From NCBI RefSeq assembly GCF_964340395.1, contig NC_135567.1, positions 8,825,658 to 8,889,657 of the forward strand: 64,000 bases of DNA. The letters are read 5' to 3'. This DNA comes from Glandiceps talaboti (taxonomy: Eukaryota > Hemichordata > Enteropneusta > Spengelidae). Position 1 is the stretch's first letter, and the number at the start of each line of letters is the position of its first letter. The position numbers and the translations under genes were made by a program. Under the pieces are notes generated by a model. That model saw only the letters and a program-made list of their open reading frames with translations, was not told the origin of the DNA and searched no databases. Positions 1 to 11,625 of the stretch are shown here, one piece after another.

Positions 1-18
1 ATAATCCATACACTTGCT

Positions 19-234
19 TATTCTTGCCAGTGAGGGCGCTGTTTCACAAATATTAAGGGTGGGCGAAAATAAAAAATATTTTTTTATTCTGTCGGAGCTG
101 AAAATTTGAGTCGGTCATGAAAATTTGAGTCGGTCAGGTAATGGAAAACAAAAAAATATTGTTACTCTTATGATTGGGATTATGGTATGATTTATTGATA
201 TTAATATAACAGCGCCCTCTCTGGCAGGAATAAC
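19..234. mobile_element. Short inverted-repeat element (MITE-like)
   Basis: About 27-bp imperfect arms, TTATTCTTGCCAGTGAGGGC at 19-45 and its near reverse complement at 207-234, enclose about 160 AT-rich bases. No coding capacity. It lies in the HDGFL2 intron upstream of the first visible exon. Confidence 0.6.
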
Positions 235-418
235 GTCCTTTATTCAGGGACCTCTCAACTGCCTACCAGCATGAGGTCACTAGCTCTTTTGTCACCCACA
301 TGATTCATATTTAAACTGATCACAGAAATCAATCCAAGTGTAATTCAGGCAGAAAAAAAAAAGTCTGACTGGACTTTTTGTTTGATAATAATATCTAATA
401 CCCGGTATTTTTATGCAG

Positions 419-521
419 GAGGAAAATCTAAACCCAAAGCTGCCCCAAGACGGCGATCTTCTACCACCAAGAAAACACCGGCTAAAGATATCTCAAGTGA
501 CAGTGTTAGTAGCATTAGCAG
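419..521 (+). CDS. HDGFL2: HDGFL2 exon a: basic Ser/Lys linker
   Basis: TTTTATGCAG acceptor and AG|GTATTG donor. Reads GKSKPKAAPRRRSSTTKK then a Ser-rich end (SSDSVSSIS). It enters with 2 nt of a split codon and leaves with 2 nt. This is the linker expected between PWWP domain and coiled coil, with nuclear-localisation-like basic clusters. Confidence 0.85.
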
Positions 522-3117
522 GTATTGTCAAACATGGAGTTAGTTTTATCACCACACAAAATGACCATATCACCACACAAAATGACCATATCACCACACA
601 AAATGACCATATCACCACACAAAATGACCATATCACCACGCAAAATGACCATATCACCACACAAAATGACCATATCACTGATTCATTATGAGGATATTTT
701 CTGATGCACATGGTAATATTAAATTTACTAGGAAGTTATCAGCCTATATTGTTTCATATCACCACGGAAAATGACCATATCAATAAGGGAATATGCTAAT
801 GTGTTTAATTTTTATTTGAAGGCAATCGTTATATTTTCCAAGGAGAGAGGATAGTACAAAAATACATTTAGTGTAAGTGCATGGTAAAATTTAGTTTTCA
901 CATAGTTAGCAAACTGGAAGGAATATGTCAGTACTTGTTTTCTCAAAGGTAGAGCCTTTAGGGTTAAAATGTTTATTTGGTTCCTTCTTTTTTTCATCAG
1001 TGATTCCAGCGATGAAGATACAGTGAAAAGCTGGAAGAAGATAGACGAGGAGAAAAGACGGCAAAGAGAAGAAGCCCGGAAGAAGGACGAAGAAGAGGCA
1101 CTGAAGAAACAACGGGAGCGGGAAAAGGAGGAGGAAGAACAGGAACGACTGGAAAAAGAGAAGAAGAAGGAAGAGAAAGAAAAAAGAAGAAAAGAAAAAA
1201 GTGAGAAAAAACACAAAGGAAAAGAAGAAGTATCGAAAGAGAAGCCGAGTGAAGACAAGGCGGAAAAAGCCAGGCGGAAGGAGGAAGAGAAACTGGAAAA
1301 GGCAAGGAGGAAAGAGGAGGAAAAGGCACGGAAAAAGGAGGAGAAGTTGGAAAAGAAACGACAGGAAGCTAAGGAAAGGAAAAAGAAGGAACTTGAGGAG
1401 AAGAAAAGGTTAGAGAGACAGGAGAAGGAGAAGAGGGAAAAGAAGGCCAAGGAAAAACTAGAGAAAGAGAAACAAAAGGAGAAGGAGGAAGAAAAACGGA
1501 AAACTGAGAAGAAGGACAGAGATGAAGAGGAGGAAGAGATGGATGTGGAAGAAGATAAGAAAAGTGATGAAAAGGTTAGTTTCTTAACTAGATTAAAAGA
1601 TTTATTATCGGGTACACTCATTTTAATGGGATTGTTATTCCAGGAAATAGCACTATTTTCATTAAGAAGTCCTGAAGAGTCATAACATGATTTTACATCA
1701 CATCAATTGTGCAATCTAACCTGGGGAATGAACACTGGGCCACATTGGAAAATCTTTGAAATAGTGAAAATTATATACAAAATAAACCATTTTAGTACAT
1801 GAAATAGCAGTGGAATATTATGTTAGTTCTATGGAATCGTGAGAAAAAAACAAATAAAGTAATCTTATGAAACGCTTGTTTACAATTAATACACAATCTG
1901 ATTAAAATGTGATGTGGTGAAAGTGGCTAGGTGTCTTTATTTACCTCTATTTCCATCATTTTGTGTCGTTTGTTTTGTTCTGGGTAATCACCACCTTCCC
2001 ACATCTGACCCTGTGTGATAGAAAATCTCATTTGAATCTCTTGCTTTTGAGAGGTTTCTTCAACCAATCAGCACGCTTCTTTTTAACCAATTGCTATTTT
2101 CTTGTTATACATCAGAAAAAAGCTAAAGACGAAAGAACTAAGAAACTTTCAGAACTTTCTCAGAAACAGAAGAAACAAAAAGAAGATGAAGAAAAGAAGA
2201 AAGAAAAACCTGAAAAGAAACTTCACAAGTAAGTTTACTATTTACCTACTTAAACTTTAAAAAAAAATGTTTGGATCCGTTATCCGACCCCATCCAGCTT
2301 TTCATTGCCAACCCTAAACTTTTTTTTCCAGTCATTTTTCCAGGGTTCCCTACCAGTGTTTTTGTTAAGCGTTCCCATGTAATTTTACCTGGATTCCCCC
2401 AAAATGACCATTAGAGTATGTCGTTTTTACCCCTTTCTCCTGTTCTGTTACCGGGGTAACAGGTTCCTAATCTTAGCAAAAGTACTGAATTGTACTTGAT
2501 TTTCGGGATACTGTAAACCTCAAATTCTTCACGAAAGACTTATTTTCATTTATTTCATTTGAAAACAAAAATGTAAAATTAAGAAGTGACTAAAATGCTT
2601 TGTGGTAATTAAGAAAGATTAACATTTGAAAAGTAGTGAAAATATCGTAGTTTACAATAAATGGCTAGCAATGACAAGATCTGTTTTATGGACTGATGTT
2701 ATAGTGCCCCCAACGATGTCATTCATACAGGAATGTTTTGACCTGTTACCACACTATGATAGTTTTTAATGTCGTTCATAAATTGTCTTGCTTTCCTTTT
2801 GTAGGTTTGACAGACTAGATGAAAAGGAACTCAAAAAACTAGAAAAGAAAAAACGTAAGTACAGAACAAACATGTTTAATATCAATAGATATAGATGTAC
2901 AGCATTATAAGAATATAGTTGGTTTGAATCTCAGACAGATGGACAGACATAGACTAGACAGACAGACAAAGACAGACAGACAGACGGATTGATAGACAGA
3001 CACACAGGTTGGTAGATTGACAGACAGACAGTCAGACAGACAGAGAAACAGACATATATAGAGTCAGTCTGTCTGATAGACCGACATAGACAGACATAGC
3101 CAGTCAGTCTGTCTGAT

Positions 3118-3158
<41 letters not shown>

Positions 3159-3192
3159 GAGAGAGAGAGAGAGAGAGTGAGAGAGAGAGAGA

Positions 3193-3225
<33 letters not shown>

Positions 3226-3232
3226 TGAGAGT

Positions 3233-3286
<54 letters not shown>

Positions 3287-6200
3287 CAAGTATGCATGTT
3301 TGTCTGTGGATATGACATACATGTAGCATCAGAGCATTTTGTTTTGAGTGATCACTTTTGCATGATTTGTCATCTACATAATGATGAGACCTTGAATTGC
3401 TAAAACTAGCATTAATCTCAGACCACTGCAAGTCTGAGCATAAATTGATGATAAAATGAGTTTACTCCCATCAATCCAGTAAATGGGAGGCAATAGGGAA
3501 CTTGCAAACTCGCCATGTTGAATGTTGCATCATGGGAAATGTGATAATAAATGTTAATCAATTAGTATTGTAAACAATATTGTTACATTGTTTGTAACCA
3601 CAAATGATCAATTCATAGTTACCCTGACCATTGTGGGAGGTTTGTTTTATCAGTAGCTCCAGATTAGGTATTATGATAACCACAGATAATCCCATAGTCC
3701 TTTGTGTCTGAGCATGCTCAGTCTGGATTGCAAGTTCTCTATTGCGGCAATATGTCAGGTACAACCTTACTGCACTGATGTGGCGATATCTATGTATCTG
3801 CTATGTAATTGTATAGGCAGATACGACCTTACTGGACTGACGTGGTGATATACATTATCTGCTATGCAATTGTATAGGACCTTACTGTACTGATGTGACG
3901 ATATGTTGTTTCTCAAGTGAGAAAACATAGAGTTGTTGTATGAATAAAAAATTCAAAATAATTTTGTCATCCATATGGTCACTGTAAGATCACTCACATT
4001 TTATTCAGGAGAAATCAAAATATGTTACTGTATCTGATTTACACTTTGTTGTTGTTTTTCTCCACAGTTAGTCAATTAGAACATATCTTAAAAGAATGTC
4101 ATTTAGACATTAAACAGTCATTAGCATTGCAGAATCCAGTAAGTAAAGTCTTCTTTGTTTGTTGTATATGTTTTGTCAGCACAACTGAACTGATGTTCAG
4201 TAGTGCTATAGGCATGGTGAAATGTGGGTGTGTCTGTGAAAACATGTATGTGTGATTGTGTGCATGCTTGCATGCATGTGTGCGTGTGTGTCTGTATGTA
4301 TGTATGTATGCATGCTTGCAATTCACAGTATCTACCAGTTGGTACGTTAGCTCAGCTGGTTACAGCACTCTGACTAGTGTTTAGGGGATGTGGGTTCAAT
4401 TCACGGTATCTACCAGTTGGTACGTTATCTCAGTTGGTTAGAACACTCTGACTAGTGTTTAAGGGATGTGGGTTCAATTCACAGTATCTACCAGTTGGTA
4501 CGTTAGCTCAGTTGGTTAGAGCACTCTGACTAGTGTTATGGGGATGTGGGTACAATTCACGTTATCTACCAGTTGGTACGTTAGCTCAGTTGGTTAGAGC
4601 ATTCTGACTAGTGTTTAGGGGATGTGGGTACAATTCACAGTATCTACCAGTTGGCACGTTAGCTCAGTTGGTTAGAGCACTCTGACTAGTGTTTAGGGGA
4701 TGTGGGTTCAATTCACGGTATCAACCAGTTGGTACGTTAGCTCAGTTGGTTAGAGCACTCTGACTAGTGTTTAGGTGACGTGGGTTATCTACCAGTTGGT
4801 ACGTTAGCTCAGTTGGTTAGAGCACTCTGACTAGTGTTTAGGTGACGTGGGTTATCTACCAGTTGGTACGTTAGCTCAGTTGGTTAGAGCACTCTGACTA
4901 GTGTTTAGGTGACGTGGGTTCAATTCACGGTATCTACCAGTTGGTACGTTAGCTCAGTTGGTTAGAGCACTCTGACTAGTGTTTAGGGGACGTGGGTTCA
5001 ATTCACGGTATCTACCAGTTGGTACGTTAGCTCAGCTGGTTAGAGCACTCTGACTAGTGTTATGGGGATGTGGGTACAATTCACGTTATCTACCAGTTGG
5101 TACGTTAGCTCAGTTGGCTAGAGCATTCTGACTAGTGTTTAAGGGATGTGGGTTCAATTCACAGTATCTACCAGTTGGTACGTTAGCTCAGCTGGTTAGA
5201 ACACTCTGACTAGTGTTTAGGGGATGTGGGTTCAATTCATAGAATCTACCAGTTGGTACGTTAGCTCAGCTGGTTAGAACACTCTGACTAGTGTTTAGGG
5301 GATGTGGGTACAATTCACAGTATCTACCAGTTGGTACGTTAGCTCAGTTGGTTAGAGCACTCTGACTAGTGTTTAGGGGATGTGGGTACAATTCACAGAA
5401 TCTACCAGTTGGTACGTTAGCTCAGTTGGTTAGAGCACTCTGACTAGTGTTTAGGGGATGTGGGTTATCTACCAGTTGGTACGTTAGCTCAGCTGGTTAG
5501 AACACTCTGACTAGTGTTTAGGGGATGTGGGTTCAATTCACGGTATCTACCAGTTGACACGTTAGCTCAGTTGGTTAGAGCACTGTGACTAGTGTTTAGG
5601 GGATGTGGGTTCAATTCACAGTATCTACCAGTTGGTACGTTAGCTCAGTTGGTTAGAGCACTCTGACTAGTGTTTAGGGGATGTGGGTTCAATTCACAGT
5701 ATCTACCAGTTGGTACGTTAGCTCAGTTGGTTAGAGCACTCTGACTAGTGTTTAGGGGACGTGGGTTCAATTCACGGTATCTACCAGTTGGTATGTTAGC
5801 TCAGCTGGTTACAGCACTCTGACTAGTGTTTAGGGGACGTGGGTTCAATTCACGTTATCTACCAGTTGGTACGTTAGCTCAGCTGGTTAGAACACTCTGA
5901 CTAGTGTTTAGGGGACGTGGGTTCAATTCACGGTATCTACCAGTTGGCACGTTAGCTCAGTTGGTTAGAGCACTCTGACTAGTGTTTAGGGGATATGGGT
6001 TCAATTCACAGTATCTACCAGTTGGTACGTTAGCTCAGTTGGTTAGAGCACTCTGACTAGTGTTTAGGGGATGTGGGTTCAATTCACGGTATCGACCAGT
6101 TGGTACGTTAGCTCAGCTGGTTAGAGCACTCTGACTAGTGTTTAGGGGATGTGGGTTCAATTCACAGTATCTACCAGTTGGTACGTTAACTCAGTTGGTT

Positions 6201-9200
6201 AGAGCACTGTGACTAGTGTTTGGGGGATGTGGGTTCAATTCACGGTATCTACCAGTTGGTACGTTAGCTCATCTGGTTAGAGCACTCTGACTAGTGTTTA
6301 GGGGACGTGGGTTCAATTCACGGTATCTACCAGTTGGTACGTTAGCTCAGCTGGTTAGAACACTCTGACTAGTGTTTAGGGGATGTGGGTTCAATTCACG
6401 GTATCTACCCGTTGGTACGTTAGCTCAGTTGGTTAGAACACTCTGACTAGTGTTTAGGGGATGTGGGTTCAATTCACAGTATCTACCAGTTGGTACGTTA
6501 GCTCAGTTGGTTAGAGCACTCTGACTAGTGTTTAGGTGACGTGGGTACAATTCACAGAATCTACCAGTTGGTACGTTAGCTTAGTTGGTTAGAGCACTCT
6601 GACTAGTGTTATGGGGACACGGGTTCGATTCCTACATGTGTCACTTTTCTTTCCTCATTTATAAAAAATCCAAAAAATATGTAATTTTTTAAAAGCCTTT
6701 GCATCATATAAACCTGATTGATTTAATTACCAATCCCTATTAAAGTTGGCCATCCATTAGGCAGGAGACCTGTGAATCTATTTGAGATCCTTAGGTTGAA
6801 AATGAAAGATATCAGCTTTAAAAAAATGATTTAGCTTCTCACCACTGTCTTGATGAAAGAATGAACTAGAAGACTTCAATGATGATAAAACAATGATTCT
6901 TTATCCACAGGATTATGCCAAATGTATGCGAGCTTTGTCAGATGTCGATCAGTTAGATCTCAATGGTTCAGTACTTCAGAAAGTTCCAGAATTCCTACAG
7001 ACTTTAAAAAAGGTAAGAATTATTACCCTGGTCATTTTGAGCCTTCGATTTTCTAAGATAGACACTAAACTAAAAGTATTGTTACAACATATTGATAAAC
7101 TAGTTATAAGCTATTGAATGGATAATAGTTTAATTATAATCTCAGTAGAGAGGTGTCACGGAAAACTACCGGTAGTTTATCCATAAAGTTGGAGTGCTGT
7201 TTTAGAATGTCCAGTGTTTGCACTATGTTGATTACAGGGTGATGAGAATTGCATAACAGAGGAGCTGTTATCACCCACATTGAAGAACAACAGATACACA
7301 GCTAAACATCAAGGGATCGCCAAACAACTATGCCTATTATACACATTTTATGTTCTCTAAGCACAATTTAGATAGATAAGAAACTGGCTTCCCACAGACC
7401 ACTCAATACAAATATAAACAACGTCATCGAACCCCTACTGATACACAGACACACACACACATCGTCCTTGTTGGAACAATCAAGCTATTGAAAGTCATCA
7501 CATTGCAGGCTCAGATTTTGACACAAGTGTATTGATTCAAAGTTACAAGTGGTATGTGTGTACACATACAGTGCCTGCTTGTCGGCAGGAATGTGGTGTT
7601 GTTTATATTTGTAATGAGTGGTCTAGGGGAAACCTGTTTCTTATCTGTCTAAACCGATAAAACGTGTATGATATGCACAGTCGTTTGGCGATCCCTCAAT
7701 GTTGTAGCTGTAGTTTGTATGTATCTTAGTAAACCGAAGGTTGGATTACCAGTGTTGTAAACAATAATGTGCCACTCTCATTACACTGTCACTTTGCTCT
7801 GGAACAGTCGAACTGCTTCTCAGCTGAGATGGAAGAAAAACATAGAGGCACCACTATTTATTTAGAATTCAAAATGGCCCTCAAATACTTTGTTTTATAC
7901 AGAGATTACTTGTACCATAATTATTCAACCAATCAGCTTTTAGATGTGGTGTCTATTAAGAATACTAAATTTGAAATACTGAGTTCACAGACTATGTGGA
8001 GATAGTATATGCCATGATTTCTTCAACCAATCAGCTTTTAGATGTGGTGTCTATTAAGAATACTAAATTTGAAATACTGAGTTCACAGACTATGTGGAGA
8101 TAGTATATGCCATGATTTCTTCAACCAATCAGCTTTTAGATGTGGTGTCTATTAAGAATACTAAATTTGAAATACTGAGTTCACAGACTATGTGGAGATA
8201 GTATGTGCCATGATTTCTTCAACCAATCAGCTTTTAGATGTGGTGTCTATTAAGAATACTAAATTTGAAATACTGAGTTCACAGACTATGTGGAGATAGT
8301 ATATGCCATGATTTCTTCAACCAATCAGCTTTTAGATGTGGTGTCTATTAAGAATACTAAATTTGAAATACTGAGTTCACAGACTATGTGGAGATAGTAT
8401 ATGCCATGATTTCTTCAACCAATCAGCTTTTAGATGTGGTGTCTATTAAGAATACTAAATTTGAAATACTGAGTTCACAGACTATGTGGAGATAGTATGT
8501 GCCATGATTTCTTCAACCAATCAGCTTTTAGATGTGGTGTCTATTAAGAATACTACATTTGAAATACTGAGTTCACAGACTATGTGGAGATAGTATATGC
8601 CATGATTTCTTCAACCAATCAGCTTTTAGATGTGGTGTCTATTAAGAATACTAAATTTGAAATACTGAGTTCACAGACTATGTGGAGATAGTATATGCCA
8701 TGATTTCTTCAACCAATCAGCTTTTAGATGTGGTGTCTATTAAGAATACTAAATTTGAAATACTGAGTTCACAGACTACGTAAAGAAAGCAGTTCTCAGG
8801 TTGACTAGCTATCAGATAATCTACAGAAGCTACCGTACAATGACAAAACTACTAACCATGGTTCACGTTTGATATATTTGCAGATCAAAAAGTATAAAGG
8901 CAACAAAAAAGTTCGAGAAAAGTCAGAATATTTGTATAACAGATTTAAGCTTACTTTTATCAAGGAAGGGGAAGCTAATGAAAGTGCTACTGGTAGACGA
9001 GTTATTGAACGAATTCAGAGTAAACAAAAACAAAAACTTTCAGGCCCACCAGGTAAGTTGTAGAGTGATTACTTTAATATTTAAAGAAGAGATCAGGTTA
9101 GCTCAGTGCTAACTAACAGTAGGCTGGCACTAACACCTCACCAGTATGTGTTAGCAACTGGAAGGGTTAATGTCTGTACCAGTCCTATGTTAACATCAGA

Positions 9201-11587
9201 CTAGCTCAGTGCTAACACTAGGCTGACACTAACACCTCACCAGTATGTGTTAGCAACTGGAAGGGTTAATGACTACACCAGTCCTATGTTTATACCAGAC
9301 AAGCTCAGTGCTAACACTAGGCTGACACTAACACTTCACCAGTATGTGTTATCAATGGAAGGGTTAATGTCTGTACCAGTCCTATGTTAACACCAGACTA
9401 GCTCAGTGCTAACACTACGCTGACACTAACACCTCACCAGTATGTGTTAGCAACTGGAAGGGTTAATGTCTATACCAGTCCTATGTTAACACCAGACTAG
9501 CTCAGTGCTAACACTACGCTGACACTAACACCTCACCAGTATGTGTTAGCAACTGGAAGGGTTAATGTCTATACCAGTCCTATGTTAACACCAGACTAGC
9601 TCAGTACTAACACTAGGCTGACACTAACACTTCACCAGTATGTGTTATCAATGGAAGGGTTAATGTCTGTACCAGTCCTATGTTTACACCAGACTAGCTC
9701 ATTGCTAGCACTAGGCTGGCACTAACACCTCACCAGTATGTGTTAGCAACTGGAAGGGTTAATGTCTGTACCAGTCCTATGTTTACACCAGACTAGCTCA
9801 TTGCTAGCACTAGGCTGGCACTAACACCTCACCAGTATGTGTTAGCAACTGGAAGGGTTAATGTCTGTACCAGTCCTATGTTAACACCAGACTAGCTCAG
9901 TGCTAATACTAGGCTGACACTAACACCTCACCAGTATGTGTTAGCAACTGGAAGGGTTGATGTCTGTACCAGTCGTATGTTAACACCAGACTAGCTCAGT
10001 GCTAACACTAGGCTGACACTAACACCTCACCAGTATGTGTTAGCAACTGGAAGGGTTAATGTCTGTACCAGTACTATGTTAACACCAGACTAGCTCAGTG
10101 CTAACACTGGGCTGGCACTAACACCTCACCAGTATGTGTTAGCAACTGGAAGGGTTAATGCCTGTACCAGTCCTATGTTAACATCAGACTAGCTCAGTGC
10201 TAACACTAAGCTGGCACTAACACCTCACCAGTATGTGTTAGCAACTGAAAGGGTTAATGTCTGTACCAGTACTATGTTAACACCAGACTAGCTCAGTGCT
10301 AACACTGGGCTGGCACTAACACCTCACCAGTATGTGTTAGCAACTGAAAGGGTTAATGTCTGTACCAGTACTATGTTAACACCAGACTAGCTCAGTGCTA
10401 ACACTAGGCTGACACTAACACCTCACCAGTATGTGTTAGCAATGGAAGGGTTAATGCCTACACCAGTCCTATGTTAACACCAGACAAGCTCAGTGCTAAC
10501 TAACACTAGGCTGGCACTAACACCTCACCAGTATGTGTTAGCAACTGGAAGGGTTAATGTCTGTACCAGTCCTATGTTAACACCAGACTAGCTCAGTGCT
10601 AACACTAGGCTGACACTAACACCTCACCAGTATGTGTTAGCAACTGGTAGGGTTAATATCTACACCAGTCCCATGTTAACACCAGACTAGCTCAGTGCTA
10701 ACACTAGGCTGGCACTAACACCTCACCAGTATGTGTTAGCAACTGGAAGGGTTAATATCTACACCAGTCCTATGTTAACACCAGACTAGCTCAGTGCTAA
10801 CACTAGGCTGGCACTAACACCTCACCAGTATGTGTTAGCAACTGGAAGGGTTAATATCTACACCAGTCCTATGTTAACACCAGACTAACTCAGTGCTAAC
10901 ACTAGGCTGGCACTAACACCTCACCAGTATGTGTTAGCAACTGGAAGGGTTAATGCCTACACCAGTCCTATGTTAACACCAGACTAGCTCAGTGGTAACA
11001 CTAGGCTGGCACTAACACCTCACCAGTATGTGTTAGTAACTGGAAGGGTTAATGCCTACACCAGTCCTATGTTAACACCAGACTAGCTCAGTGCTAACAC
11101 TAGGCTGACACTAACACCTCACCAGTGTGTGTTAGCAACTGGAAGGGTTAATGTCTTCACCAGTCCTATGTTAACACCAGACTAGCTCAGTGCTAACACT
11201 AGGCTGACTCTAACACCTCACCAGTATGTGTTAGCAACTGGAAGGGTTAATGCCTGTACCAGTCCTATGTTAACACCAGACTAGCTCAGTGCGAACACTA
11301 GGCTGGCACTAACAACTGGAATGGTTAATGCCTGTACTACGTGTGTTAGCTATAGGTAGCTGTAATTAGCACTGAGCTAGCCAGTTGTTAACACATATTG
11401 GTGAGGTGATAATCAGGAAGGAATTCTTGAATTTCATTTTATTAACTGTATAACCTAGGAGACCTTCACCTTCATCTTTCATCCCATTAGGTCATATACA
11501 GAGACATGACTCAACTGAAAATGGTGACAAAACAGCCGAGGAAACAAACAGAGATGCTTCAGAAACAAACAACAACACAGAATCAAC

Positions 11588-11625
<38 letters not shown>

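Noticed and set aside
812-1621. Ser/Phe-rich minus-strand protein opposite the HDGFL2 coiled coil
   Set aside because: Shadow of Glu/Lys codons read backwards; the + strand has splice sites and matching phases.
2931-3431. Ser/Leu repeat protein
   Set aside because: Translation of a GA/CAGA microsatellite.
4321-6650. Cluster of functional tRNA genes
   Set aside because: A- and B-box-like parts are present, but acceptor and T-stem pairing is poor and several units lack part of the B-box side; called tRNA-like satellite.
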